Assembly: GCF_009725205.1 (NCBI RefSeq)
Contig: NZ_WNZY01000009.1
Span: forward strand, 62,001 to 126,000
Origin: Paenibacillus timonensis
GTDB taxonomy: Bacteria > Bacillota > Bacilli > Paenibacillales > Paenibacillaceae
Length of the DNA: 64,000 nt
Direction of reading: 5' to 3'
Numbering within the stretch: the stretch's first letter is position 1; each line of letters begins with the position of its first letter. This document shows positions 15,608 to 25,051 of the stretch, in pieces. The notes beneath the pieces were generated by a model. The model made no database searches. It was not told the origin of the DNA and saw only the letters and a program-made list of their open reading frames with translations. The position numbers were made by a program, and so were the translations under genes.

Positions 15608-18157
15608 TCACACGAAATCAACCATGGAGCGAACGATTAGCTTGCCCGGATGCCCCGCTACGAACGGTTCCGCGCTGCCCTCACCGCCCCGCTTCCGGAA
15701 CTCCACCGTCAACGGAATGCCTGGGATCAGGTCGAAGTAGTTGTCGGAGAAGATCCCCTCCTCTTCCGCCGAAATCCACACCTGGCGTGCCAAGGCGTCG
15801 CTTACCAGGGTATATCGGCTGCCACCACTGCCGTCCTCCTCCAGAAGGGTAATGTTCGCCTGCGGCAACGAAAGCTCTTTGTCGGATACGAAATAAAAGG
15901 ATTTGCTGTCTACTTCATGCCCGTCCACTTCCAGAACAGCGTGCAATACGACCTGGCGCGGATCCCGGCCTTCCAGCCATTCTTCCCGAGTGAACGCGGC
16001 AGCTTCAACAACCGAATCCGCAGTTGCGCGAACTTCCGACACCTGTTTTTTTAGTAAGGCACCATGCATGTCGTATAGCGATAACCGTAGCTGACCTCCC
16101 ACTGGTTTCTGCAGATCGGAGATGAGGTTGACCGAGATTGGACCTTCCTCCGGCTCGTAGATCACCAGCATCAAGTCGCGGTAACTTCTGCGAACCGTAT
16201 ACTGCAGTGCCTTCCAGCGTCCGTAATAGTCCATCCCCGCCCAGGACGCCACCGGCCAGCAATCGTTCATCTGCCAGTACAGCGTTCCCATGCAGTAAGG
16301 CTTGTTGCGGCGGTGCGCTTCAATCGCTGTACGGATTGCTTCGGCCTGGAGCACCTGGCTCATATACAGGAATGATTTGAAGTCCCTTGGCGCAGGCAAA
16401 TAAAGATCCATGTATTCCTTGATCAACTGGTTGCCGCGGCCGTTCTTCTGGTGAGCCAGCATGATATCGGATTCGAGCGCTAGCTCGCTCTCCGGCGCAT
16501 AGGTTAGCACCGATTTCAGCTCCGGGAAGGATTGGAAGCCGTATTCGCTCATAAATCGACCGACTCGGTGATTATAGTTGTCGAACGGCTCGACCGCATG
16601 CCACACGCCCCAGTAATGGACGTCGCCTTCACCGGTCACTTGGAGCGCATGCTGGTTTGCATCCCCCGTAAGCTCACGGAGTGGCGAAGACGGCCAATAG
16701 GCCACACCGCCGCCATAACGTTCCACCACCTGCGGCAGGATGCGATGGAAAATCGCCTCGTAATCGGCCCATATCTTCTCACGCTGCTCCGAGGTGTAAT
16801 CCTTCTTCCATCCCCAGCCCCCATCTTCCTCATAATGAGCCCAAGCCGAGTCAATCTCGTTGTTGCCGCACCATAATGCGATACTTGGATGATTCCGCAG
16901 CCGTTTGACGTTGTCCTCCGCTTCGCGGGCAATGCTGTCTAGAAACCCTGGTTCGCCCGGATACATACTGCAGGCAAACATGAAGTCCTGCCAAACTAGA
17001 ATCCCGTATTCATCACACAACTCGTAAAAAATGTCCTGCTCGTAAATGCCGCCGCCCCAGATGCGAAGCATATTCATACCGCTTTCGGCGGCTGAGGCAA
17101 TCTCATGGCGATAGCGTTCGTCCGTTACTTCCGTTAAAAAACTGTCGTTCGGGATATGGTTTGCACCCTTGGCGAACACCGGTACACCGTTCAACTCGAA
17201 TCGGAAGGAAGCTCCGGCAGCGTCCTTCTCCCGAACCAGCTTGATGTCACGCAGCCCGGTATGGACGGACGCCTCAGCGACCGTTTCCTGCCCGCCCACC
17301 ACGACGAGCTCGGCCCGGAAATGGTACATCGCCGGTTCTCCCAACCCCCGGCACCACCACAGCTTCGGCTGGGCGATCACCGCGGACACCTCCACAATGT
17401 GAGTTCCCGGTTCCAAAGCAATCGAACGAACCCAACTCAGTTCGCCGGTGGATAACTGTAGCTGGCCCTCCCAGCGCTCGGCGGTTTCGATCTCCACCAC
17501 GGCGGTGAGCTCTGCAGCCGTGGCGTTCACGCGGTCCTGGCGGATGTGCATGTCACGGATCACCGGACCGCTCCATCCTTCCAGCCGAACCTCGCGCCAG
17601 ATTCCGCTGGTCACGAAGCGGGGCCCCCAGTCCCAACCGTAATGATACGGTGCTTTACGGGCAAACACGCTGACCCGGCGGTCGCCTAAACCGCCCAGCT
17701 CCGATTGGTCGTTCGACGCCGGGAGGTCGTAACCCAGCTTCTCAAGCTTGGGCAAATCCTCCGCGATCGGCGAGCGGAAGCGAACGGCAATCGTGTTGGT
17801 GCCTTGGCGCAAAAGCGGCTTCACATCGATTCGCCAGACGCGGAACATATTGTCGGCCGACAAGGCGTGTACCCCGTTGACCGTTACGTCGGCATACGTA
17901 TCCAAGCCGTCAAAGACGAGTTCAATTTGCGGCAAAGCGAACCAAACCTCATCCAAATCGAAGGAGGCCTCGTATTCCCAATCTTTTCGATCAATCCACT
18001 GCAGGTCATGTTCGTTGGTTCCATAGAACGGATCGGAGATGAGCCCGTTGCTGAGCAGATCCGTATGCACCGTGCCCGGTACTCGGGCCGACTTCCACTC
18101 CTTTTCGTCGCAAGCCTTGAATTTCCAATGTTGGATCGCATAGCTATGATTGTTCAT
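15608..18157 (-). CDS. GH2 beta-mannosidase
   Basis: An 849-aa cytosolic enzyme lacking a signal peptide. It has the jelly-roll N-terminal domain (FDGLDTYADVTVNG), the motif YHYGWDWGPRFVTSG typical of beta-mannosidases, and the TIM barrel with catalytic acid/base E434 in WCGNNE and nucleophile E538 in SEYGFQSFPE. It should release mannose from the non-reducing end of beta-mannosides such as mannobiose from mannan. GGAGG precedes the ATG. It is transcribed alone from a promoter with a TATAAT box just upstream; a GH38 alpha-mannosidase and a GH36 alpha-galactosidase elsewhere in the window point to glycan use. Confidence 0.93.
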   Translation of the reverse strand: MNNHSYAIQHWKFKACDEKEWKSARVPGTVHTDLLSNGLISDPFYGTNEHDLQWIDRKDWEYEASFDLDEVWFALPQIELVFDGLDTYADVTVNGVHALSADNMFRVWRIDVKPLLRQGTNTIAVRFRSPIAEDLPKLEKLGYDLPASNDQSELGGLGDRRVSVFARKAPYHYGWDWGPRFVTSGIWREVRLEGWSGPVIRDMHIRQDRVNATAAELTAVVEIETAERWEGQLQLSTGELSWVRSIALEPGTHIVEVSAVIAQPKLWWCRGLGEPAMYHFRAELVVVGGQETVAEASVHTGLRDIKLVREKDAAGASFRFELNGVPVFAKGANHIPNDSFLTEVTDERYRHEIASAAESGMNMLRIWGGGIYEQDIFYELCDEYGILVWQDFMFACSMYPGEPGFLDSIAREAEDNVKRLRNHPSIALWCGNNEIDSAWAHYEEDGGWGWKKDYTSEQREKIWADYEAIFHRILPQVVERYGGGVAYWPSSPLRELTGDANQHALQVTGEGDVHYWGVWHAVEPFDNYNHRVGRFMSEYGFQSFPELKSVLTYAPESELALESDIMLAHQKNGRGNQLIKEYMDLYLPAPRDFKSFLYMSQVLQAEAIRTAIEAHRRNKPYCMGTLYWQMNDCWPVASWAGMDYYGRWKALQYTVRRSYRDLMLVIYEPEEGPISVNLISDLQKPVGGQLRLSLYDMHGALLKKQVSEVRATADSVVEAAAFTREEWLEGRDPRQVVLHAVLEVDGHEVDSKSFYFVSDKELSLPQANITLLEEDGSGGSRYTLVSDALARQVWISAEEEGIFSDNYFDLIPGIPLTVEFRKRGGEGSAEPFVAGHPGKLIVRSMVDFV

Positions 18158-18188
18158 AAGCCCTCCATGAAGTCGTAAGTTATGCTCT

Positions 18189-18194
18189 ATTATA
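18189..18194 (-). promoter_or_regulatory. Candidate -10 box of the beta-mannosidase gene
   Basis: A TATAAT on the minus strand in a very AT-rich stretch about 30 bp before the start codon; no good -35 is visible, so an activator may be needed. Confidence 0.4.
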
Positions 18195-18265
18195 TACTAA
18201 TTTAGATGAAAGTTGTTATATTTTTGTTATTCACTTTCACTCAACAAGGAGCGATCTTGTTATTG

Positions 18266-19312
18266 TCATCTCGTTTTCCCTTCCCGTCGGAACGAGCGAA
18301 CCTGGTGATGGAGAAAACCAGTCATTACAACGACCCAAGCCGTCAGGGCAACGACGATCATGACGCGCGGAATCGCGACCAAGAACGGCAACTTCAATGC
18401 CTGTGACAACTGATACGTACTGGTTGTATACATGGCCAACGGAAACACCATTCCCCAAAACTGGGGGTCGTACGTCAAAGGGTAACGATGGTAGGCGTGC
18501 CGCCATATCATCAGAATAAACAATAACGGAATCCACCAACTGCCGGTAATCCAGAAGAACAACGTAAATCCGCGCAAAAAGGGGATCAACTCCGTCAAAA
18601 ACGGCCATTTTTCAGCATGCAGCATCAACGTGGAGCCGGCCAGGGTCGTAATCGCAACGGCGCCCATATTGATCCAATAGGGCGGGGTCAACGCAGCATA
18701 TTTCAGATCGACAAAGGTAAACCGGTAGAATATTAAGGTGATGATATTCAGGTAAAGCATACACCCCAGCAAATACATGCATAGCGTAAAAAACAACACG
18801 ACCTCACGCCCCTCCGTTAGGTAGGATGAAATCAGCGTACCCAGAATGGAAACGGATTGGGTGGCGACAGCGGCGATTAACCACGCACCGTTGATCCCCT
18901 CGGCCAGAGACGGCTTTTCTTTTCTCACGGTAACGGCCGTAAAGAAGGTGTACATAATAACAACCCAAAGCAAAATGCCAAAAAACCACAACCCGGTCGA
19001 TATCGTACCGTTATGCGCCACAATGACCCACTGGCTGCCATATACGCAGGTCGCTGCCGTGCAGGTAAAAAAACCGGGACCTTGGCTATGGCTCGTCAAA
19101 TCGGCCCGCACTCGCGGGAAAAATTGGATTAGGCGAATCAACGTGAGGATCCACAACGTGATATAAATGCAGGTGTTCAGATATAGCAGAATCTCGGGAG
19201 CAAGCGGAATCTTCAGCAACTTCATCGCAATCGACAAGGCTCCGGTCGCCATCGCCATGGAGAAATACCCCGGAAATAAACGTTCAATTTTCTGTTCAAT
19301 TGTCTTCCACAT
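18266..19312 (-). CDS. TDT-family (TehA/SLAC1-like) transporter
   Basis: A 348-aa membrane protein with about ten hydrophobic segments. FPGYFSMAMATGALSIA is the characteristic first helix of tellurite-resistance/dicarboxylate transporters, a family that includes bacterial TehA, Mae1 and plant SLAC1 anion channels. Later helices contain GSWWIPLLFILMIWRH and WGMVFPLAMYTTSTYQL. Substrate could be an anion or dicarboxylate. The ATG at 19312 is chosen because GGAG stands ten bases upstream; an in-frame ATG at 19381 would add 23 charged residues before the first helix. Confidence 0.8.
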   Translation of the reverse strand: MWKTIEQKIERLFPGYFSMAMATGALSIAMKLLKIPLAPEILLYLNTCIYITLWILTLIRLIQFFPRVRADLTSHSQGPGFFTCTAATCVYGSQWVIVAHNGTISTGLWFFGILLWVVIMYTFFTAVTVRKEKPSLAEGINGAWLIAAVATQSVSILGTLISSYLTEGREVVLFFTLCMYLLGCMLYLNIITLIFYRFTFVDLKYAALTPPYWINMGAVAITTLAGSTLMLHAEKWPFLTELIPFLRGFTLFFWITGSWWIPLLFILMIWRHAYHRYPLTYDPQFWGMVFPLAMYTTSTYQLSQALKLPFLVAIPRVMIVVALTAWVVVMTGFLHHQVRSFRREGKTR

Positions 19313-19533
19313 TGTTATCCATCTCCGCCTCAAAAGACTCAGCCCCCGGTGCTTACCAGCCAACGAGAAACCTAATTTCAATTTAGCACGATGAGAATCT
19401 ACGACTTTGTGACTCTGCTAACCCCAACCCGAGGGATCTCCTAAATTACATCATTATCTTTTATGGCGAATCATAGTATGATGATGTCGAAGTCCATCTC
19501 TTTTTTGGAACGTTCTCATGAAAGGGGTTACAT

Positions 19534-20532
19534 ATGAAGAAGATTTGGATTGTATATTTGCTGTTATTTGCCTGTTTTGCGTTATACGTGCTGGATTATC
19601 ACTCGCAGACCCGTTTAAACGATCAATGGAATTCCGGAGGCCTGCAGGGATCCATCGACGAGAAGTATGTGATGGTGACGTTTCAAAGGGGGATCGATTA
19701 TTGGAAAAGCGGGTTGAAAGGATTTGAGGACGCGGCCCAAGCGCTCAACGTCTCCGTGGAATACCGCGGCTCCACCCAGCGCGACATTCACGAGCAAATC
19801 ACGGTGCTGGAGCAAGCTATCGCCAAAAAACCGGCTGGCATTGCCATTTCCGCCATCCATCCGACCGAGCTCACCGCCACGATCAATAAAGCGGTTGACG
19901 CCGGCATCCCCGTTGTTCTATTCGATTCCGACGCCCCGGGTAGCCGAGCCTTTTCCTTCCTCGGTACGGATAATTACTCCGCAGGAGTTGAGGCTGCACG
20001 AAAAATGGCCGAGCTCACCGGCGGACGCGGCGAGGTGGCGATCGTGACCGTCCCGGATCAGCAAAATCACCAGGAGCGCACAGACGGCTTTGCGGACACC
20101 GTCTCAAAGGAGTTCCCCGACATGCACATCGCCGCGATAAAAAACGGAAAAGGCGACGAGCTTTACTCCCGGCAGTCGGCAGAAGAGATTTTGCGAGATA
20201 TCCCCGGGATCGCCGGCATCTTCACCACCGAAGCCAACGGTGGCATCGGCGTTGCGGAGGCGGTCCGTGAATATGGCTTGACCCCCTCCGGTCCGAAGAT
20301 CATCAGCTTTGACACCGATAAAGGCACCCTGGACTTGGTCAAAAGCGGAGACATCTCCGCCACGATGGCCCAGGGAACCTGGAATATGGGGTACTGGTCG
20401 CTGCACTTGCTCTTTTCGCTGAAGCATGATCCGGACGGATCCCAGCATCCCGGCCCCCGCGTCCCGCAGCGGTTGGATACGGGCATCACCGTCGTTACGC
20501 GGCAGAATGTGAATGATTACTATGCGAAATAG
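19534..20532 (+). CDS. Membrane-anchored periplasmic-binding-protein-like sugar sensor (XylFII-like)
   Basis: A 332-aa protein with an uncleaved-looking N-terminal helix (residues 4-22) and then a type I sugar-binding domain of the RbsB/XylF class (GIAISAIHPTELTATI, PVVLFDSDAPGS, IAGIFTTEANGGIGVAEA). The stop codon lies 20 bp inside the following kinase gene, so the two are coupled. Known parallel: in Clostridium, the xylose-binding XylFII docks on the LytS kinase to control xylFGH. Here the same order occurs (anchored binding protein, kinase, regulator, sugar ABC transporter), so I infer a sensory rather than a transport role. A lipobox-like LFAC exists but is followed by hydrophobic residues, so lipidation is doubtful. 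AAAGGGG precedes the ATG. Confidence 0.8.
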   Translation: MKKIWIVYLLLFACFALYVLDYHSQTRLNDQWNSGGLQGSIDEKYVMVTFQRGIDYWKSGLKGFEDAAQALNVSVEYRGSTQRDIHEQITVLEQAIAKKPAGIAISAIHPTELTATINKAVDAGIPVVLFDSDAPGSRAFSFLGTDNYSAGVEAARKMAELTGGRGEVAIVTVPDQQNHQERTDGFADTVSKEFPDMHIAAIKNGKGDELYSRQSAEEILRDIPGIAGIFTTEANGGIGVAEAVREYGLTPSGPKIISFDTDKGTLDLVKSGDISATMAQGTWNMGYWSLHLLFSLKHDPDGSQHPGPRVPQRLDTGITVVTRQNVNDYYAK

Positions 20533-22477
20533 GTATGGAAAACGGTCCTGGGAGTTCCGCGATTTTTCGCTTAACAATCTGCCGATCCGTTATAAATTAA
20601 TCGTTCACTTTTTGCTGATCAGCATCCTGCCTTCCATCGGCCTGGGGGTGCTGACGAATTGGACCGTCGACCGCATCATCGAACGCCAGATCACGGACAA
20701 TACGCTTCAGCTCATCGGCAAGGTCAACCGGTCGCTGGAGACCTATGTGGAAAATTTGCAAAACATGACGTTCTTTATCTCCTTTAACCCGGAGGTGCTG
20801 CAGTTCCTCGAGGGCCGCACTGATATGGAGATAGACGGTTCAACGACACCGTCTGGCGGGGAACCTCGCCTCACTGGAAGCACGGACGCCCAGCCGCGAA
20901 CCGTAGCTGAAGCCGAAGCCGACCACTACGAAATTCGCAAGTTCCTTCAGGGCTTTACCACCTTGTATTCAGAAGTCGCGGGGGTGCTGATCGTCAACAG
21001 CCGCGGCGACTACATCAGCAATGAAATGTATGCCAGGACCGATGGAAGCCTGACCCGGGAAGAGTGGTATCAAGAGGCGGTTCGCAATAAAGGAATTTTT
21101 AAGATTATCGGCCATCCGCGGGGCCGTAACGTGACGACGCATGTGAACTACAAGGACAGCGAGGTCGTTTCGGCCGTAAGGGCGATTCTCGACCCCGAGA
21201 CCCAGCAGGTGAAAGGTGTCGTATTAATCGACCTCAAGCTGCGGGTCATCGCTGAGACCGCCCAGGACGTCCGTTTGGGGAAAACGGGCTATCTAACGGT
21301 GGTGGACGGAAACGGCGAATTGATCTATGCCCCGCCGGATCCCTACATCGACCGTGTCCCGCTGGAACGGCTTAGCCAGGACGCTTCGGGAACCTACGCG
21401 GAGCGAATGGGCGGACGCGAGCTGCAATTCATTTACCGGCACTCGCCGTTTACGAACTGGACGACCGTCGGCGTATTTTCCATGGCGGAGTCCGCCTCCG
21501 AGATGCGGGAAATTCGCTTTTACGTGGTTAGCTTTGTTTTTGTCGTCTGCCTGTTGGGGATGACGGCCTCCTTCTATTTGGCCCATACGATTTCCAGGCC
21601 GATCGGTCAATTGGCTTCCTTTATGCAGAAGGCGCAATCCGGGGATCTGACGATTCGCCACTGGAGCGACCGAACTGACGAAATCGGCCTGCTCGGTCGC
21701 CGCTTCAATGCCATGCTGCAGCAAATTCACCGCTTGCTCTCTCTAACCGAACTGCAGGAGCGACAAAAACGGGAAGCGGAGTTGCGGAGTTTACAGGCGC
21801 ATATCAAACCGCATTTTTTGTACAATACGCTGGATACGATCCATTGGATGGCCCGCCGCAAAGGAGCGGAGGATATCGCAGAAATGGCGGAGTCCCTCTC
21901 CAAGCTATTCCGAATCGGACTCAGCAAAGGGAATGACATCATCCCGCTGAATGATGAAATCGAGCATGTCCGTAGCTACTTGCAAATTCAACATGTCCGT
22001 TACCAAAACAAACTCGAATACGCTTTGCATATCGCCCCGGAAATTCGCGGCGTCTATGTCTTGAAGCTGATCCTTCAGCCCATCGTAGAGAATGCCATCT
22101 ACCATGGAATCAAGGAACGCCGAGGACCGGGCCATGTCGTGATCGAAGCGGTTGAAGACGGCGGCATGCTGGTGATCTCTATCCGGGACGACGGGAAAGG
22201 AATCCCGCCGGATAAACTGGCCCAATTGCAAAAGGACCTCCAAGCCGCGGTTGCCGCCGATGGACGGGAACAGGGACTTGAACCGATAGGCTCATCCGGC
22301 GCAGGTGACGTCGGCCAGGGTTATGGGATGCTGAACGTGCAAGCCCGAATCGCATTGACCTTCGGCGCCAAATATGGAATGACGATCCAGAGCGAAGTAG
22401 GCCGTGGAACGGTCGTTACCGTCACCCACCCTATCATTCGGGAGGAACCCACCCGATGGGAAAGGAGCGAATCATGA
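20513..22477 (+). CDS. YesM/LytS-type sensor histidine kinase
   Basis: 654 aa: membrane helix (about 28-50), an extracytoplasmic sensor of about 290 residues that looks like a double Cache domain, a second helix (about 340-362), HAMP, a His_kinase domain with H434 in IKPHFLYNTLD, and HATPase with NAIYHG and DDGKGIPP. It should phosphorylate the regulator encoded immediately after it (ATGA overlap at 22474-22477). The upstream membrane-anchored binding protein is probably its ligand-binding partner. No strong SD precedes the start; coupling to the previous gene is likely. Confidence 0.9.
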   Translation: MITMRNRYGKRSWEFRDFSLNNLPIRYKLIVHFLLISILPSIGLGVLTNWTVDRIIERQITDNTLQLIGKVNRSLETYVENLQNMTFFISFNPEVLQFLEGRTDMEIDGSTTPSGGEPRLTGSTDAQPRTVAEAEADHYEIRKFLQGFTTLYSEVAGVLIVNSRGDYISNEMYARTDGSLTREEWYQEAVRNKGIFKIIGHPRGRNVTTHVNYKDSEVVSAVRAILDPETQQVKGVVLIDLKLRVIAETAQDVRLGKTGYLTVVDGNGELIYAPPDPYIDRVPLERLSQDASGTYAERMGGRELQFIYRHSPFTNWTTVGVFSMAESASEMREIRFYVVSFVFVVCLLGMTASFYLAHTISRPIGQLASFMQKAQSGDLTIRHWSDRTDEIGLLGRRFNAMLQQIHRLLSLTELQERQKREAELRSLQAHIKPHFLYNTLDTIHWMARRKGAEDIAEMAESLSKLFRIGLSKGNDIIPLNDEIEHVRSYLQIQHVRYQNKLEYALHIAPEIRGVYVLKLILQPIVENAIYHGIKERRGPGHVVIEAVEDGGMLVISIRDDGKGIPPDKLAQLQKDLQAAVAADGREQGLEPIGSSGAGDVGQGYGMLNVQARIALTFGAKYGMTIQSEVGRGTVVTVTHPIIREEPTRWERSES

Positions 22478-23715
22478 ACGAAGCTTTATCCGATTTCCGC
22501 TGTAAGGTGCTTATCGCCGACGATGAGCAAATTATCCGCGAAGGTATCCGCGACAGCGTCGACTGGGAGGGCATGCGCCTTACCGTAGCCGCCGAGGCGG
22601 AGGATGGCGAGGAAGCCCTGGAGTTAGCTATCCGGCATGGCGTCCATATCATGCTCGTGGATCTTAACATGCCGATCATGGACGGCATCGAATTGATGAA
22701 ACGGGTCCGCGAGCAGCTGCCGGATTGCAAAATCGTCATCATCACGGGTCACGACGAGTTCGCATATGCGCAAAAGGCGATCCGGCTTCAGGTGAAGGAT
22801 TATATTCTAAAGCCGGCCAATCCCGCGCAGCTGGCGAAGGTGCTGCGCCAAGTTCGCGGAGAACTAGAGGAAGAGACGTCCAGACAGCAACAGTGGCAGG
22901 AGGCCTCCCGGCAGATTACGCGCAGCTACCCGCTTCTAAGAGAGCGATTCTGCCAGCAATGGCTGGACGGTGGGATGACCGCCGTGGAAATCGCCGAGCA
23001 ATTGCAGTTCTTGAAGCTGCCGGATGCCTGCCCCGATTGGCTGGGTGTCATCCGTTTGCCAGAGTCGGCGAGCTCCGCCGCTGTCCTCAAGGAGGACGAT
23101 CGACAGCTTTATGGATTTGCGGTCGATAATATCGCGGCCGAGGTGCTCGCCCCTTACCCCAAGACGATCTTCCGGGATCCCTTCGGCCTCATCGTCATCC
23201 TGCTCTGGAGCTTGGAAGCCGAAGCCGATTTCTACCGCATCGAAACTTTGGTTCGTACCCACTTGAAAATAGCCGCCGAGGTTCACTTGGCCGAGGCTAC
23301 CGGCGACGTACTAGGGCTCCCTGCCGTTTACCGGAAAGCCAAATCCGCCGTGATGAGAGAAACCGTCGTTTCGCCGCTGGTGCGCCGGGCCAAGCAGTAC
23401 ATGCTGGAGCATTTCGGCAATAGCGGATTCACGTTGGAAGCGATGGCGCAAGCCCTGCAGTCTTCCCCCGCTTATTTGAGCCGCATGATCAAACAGGAGC
23501 TGGGGACCACGTTCAACAGCTATTTGACGCAGCTTCGCATTCGCCGGGCGACCCGACTGTTAAATGCCACGGACCTGACGATCGGTGAGATCGCTGAACA
23601 AGTCGGCTACGAAACCCAGCACTACTTCAGCACGGCGTTCAAGCGAGCGACCGGCCTTTCCCCGCTGCAATACCGCAAAGGCGCATTTGGACGCGAAGAC
23701 GCTCAGGGGGAGTAA
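22474..23715 (+). CDS. YesN-type response regulator with AraC DNA-binding domain
   Basis: 413 aa. Receiver domain with acidic pocket DDE (residues 16-18), phosphoacceptor D63 in LVDLNMP and K in LKPA; a middle linker of about 160 residues; and a C-terminal pair of AraC helix-turn-helix motifs (LEAMAQALQSSPAYLSRM and IGEIAEQVGYETQHYFS). It should activate the downstream chvE-mmsA-mmsB operon. The ATG at 22474 has AAAGGAG six bases upstream and overlaps the kinase stop; an upstream in-frame ATG at 22456 has no RBS. Confidence 0.9.
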   Translation: MNEALSDFRCKVLIADDEQIIREGIRDSVDWEGMRLTVAAEAEDGEEALELAIRHGVHIMLVDLNMPIMDGIELMKRVREQLPDCKIVIITGHDEFAYAQKAIRLQVKDYILKPANPAQLAKVLRQVRGELEEETSRQQQWQEASRQITRSYPLLRERFCQQWLDGGMTAVEIAEQLQFLKLPDACPDWLGVIRLPESASSAAVLKEDDRQLYGFAVDNIAAEVLAPYPKTIFRDPFGLIVILLWSLEAEADFYRIETLVRTHLKIAAEVHLAEATGDVLGLPAVYRKAKSAVMRETVVSPLVRRAKQYMLEHFGNSGFTLEAMAQALQSSPAYLSRMIKQELGTTFNSYLTQLRIRRATRLLNATDLTIGEIAEQVGYETQHYFSTAFKRATGLSPLQYRKGAFGREDAQGE

Positions 23716-23728
23716 CGCTCCCCCTGAG
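23702..23728 (+). terminator. Perfect 11-bp hairpin over the regulator stop codon
   Basis: CTCAGGGGGAG (23702-23712) and CTCCCCCTGAG (23718-23728) pair around a five-base loop that begins with the stop codon TAA. No T run follows, so it may be a weak terminator or an mRNA-stabilising 3' end between the sensor genes and chvE. Confidence 0.6.
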
Positions 23729-23812
23729 ATATAAATCCCCCCTCGATCTCCACAAAGGTACGATTTTTATAAAAAGAGTCAATTCACTGTAAATACGACC
23801 TCCCCCATCGCT

Positions 23813-23821
23813 TGCTATACT
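23813..23821 (+). promoter_or_regulatory. Extended -10 promoter of chvE operon
   Basis: TGCTATACT is an extended -10 element; no -35 match is visible at the right distance, as expected for an activator-dependent promoter controlled by the upstream AraC-type regulator. Confidence 0.6.
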
Positions 23822-23827
23822 CCCTAC

Positions 23828-23841
23828 TGTAAACGCATTCA
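23828..23841 (+). promoter_or_regulatory. CcpA-binding cre site
   Basis: TGTAAACGCATTCA fits the cre consensus TGWAANCGNTNWCA at all but one fixed position and covers the likely transcription start, a position that gives carbon catabolite repression. Confidence 0.65.
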
Positions 23842-23865
23842 TTTCAGGTATAGGGGGAATCGGTT

Positions 23866-24960
23866 TTGAAAAAGGTAACGGCCATTTTACTTGCACTGGC
23901 AATGGTATTGGCCCTCGCGGCTTGCGCCAATGGCGGAAACAACGGTGGCAGCGGATCGGGCAACAGCAAAAAGGGAACGATCGGCATCGCCATGCCCACG
24001 AAATCGTCCGAACGCTGGGTGAACGACGGCAACAACATGGTCAAGGAGTTTAAGGCGCTTGGCTATGGTACCGACCTGCAATACGGGGAAGACGTCATCG
24101 AAAACCAGGTGTCGCAAATCGAAAATATGATCACCAAAGGCGTGAAGGTCCTCGTCATTGCTGCTATCGACGGCGGCGCTTTGACCGACGTCCTGCAAAA
24201 AGCCCACGACCAAGGCATCCAGGTTGTTGCCTATGACCGGCTGATCATGAACAGCGAATACGTCGACTACTACGCCACCTTCGACAACTTCAAGGTTGGC
24301 GTGCAGCAGGCCTCCTACATTGAGGAGAAGCTTGGCCTGAAGGACGGCAAAGGCCCGTTCAACATCGAGTTGTTCGGCGGCTCGCCGGATGATAACAACG
24401 CCTACTTCTTCTATGACGGCGCCATGTCCGTACTACAGCCTTACATCGATTCCGGTAAGCTGGTGGTGCGCAGCGGACAAACGAAAATGGAGCAAATCGC
24501 TACCCTGCGCTGGGACGGCGCCACCGCCCAAGCCCGCATGGACAATTTGCTGAGCGCCCATTACAGCACGGAGAACATTGACGCGGTTCTTTCCCCTTAT
24601 GACGGGATCAGCATCGGTATCCTCTCCTCGCTCAAAGGGGTTGGTTACGGCTCCGGAAGCAAGTCGATGCCGATCGTGACCGGCCAGGATGCTGAGCTGG
24701 CTTCGGTCAAATCGATACTTGCCGGCGAACAAACGCAGACCGTCTTCAAGGATACGCGCGAGTTGGCGAAAAAAGCAGTCTCCATGGTCCAAAGCATTCT
24801 GGAAGGCACAGAGGCCGAAGTCAACGACTCGAAGACCTACGATAACGGCGTCAAAGTCGTTCCATCCTATCTACTCGAACCGGTTTCGGTTGACAAGGAT
24901 AACCTTGAACAAGCACTTGTCGATACCGGCTATTACTCCAAAGAGGATCTGGGACTCTAA
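23866..24960 (+). CDS. chvE: ChvE-like multiple-monosaccharide-binding lipoprotein
   Basis: 364 aa lipoprotein with lipobox LAAC (Cys20), a low-complexity Gly/Asn linker and a type I sugar-binding fold. The stretch [19 protein letters not shown] and [12 protein letters not shown] are hallmarks of the ChvE family, which binds galactose, glucose, xylose, arabinose and related sugars. It delivers ligand to the MmsA/MmsB transporter encoded next. The start is a TTG with AGGGGGAAT upstream. Transcription should start from the extended -10 promoter at 23813 and be repressed through the cre site. Confidence 0.9.
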   Translation: MKKVTAILLALAMVLALAACANGGNNGGSGSGNSKKGTIGIAMPTKSSERWVNDGNNMVKEFKALGYGTDLQYGEDVIENQVSQIENMITKGVKVLVIAAIDGGALTDVLQKAHDQGIQVVAYDRLIMNSEYVDYYATFDNFKVGVQQASYIEEKLGLKDGKGPFNIELFGGSPDDNNAYFFYDGAMSVLQPYIDSGKLVVRSGQTKMEQIATLRWDGATAQARMDNLLSAHYSTENIDAVLSPYDGISIGILSSLKGVGYGSGSKSMPIVTGQDAELASVKSILAGEQTQTVFKDTRELAKKAVSMVQSILEGTEAEVNDSKTYDNGVKVVPSYLLEPVSVDKDNLEQALVDTGYYSKEDLGL

Positions 24961-25051
24961 CATCAACTTACGGTGACTGGCATAGCGGCGGACGCGGATT
25001 GGGGCGGCCGTCGCTATGCCCTTACCATGAGCGAAAGGCCAGGTGGCGCAA

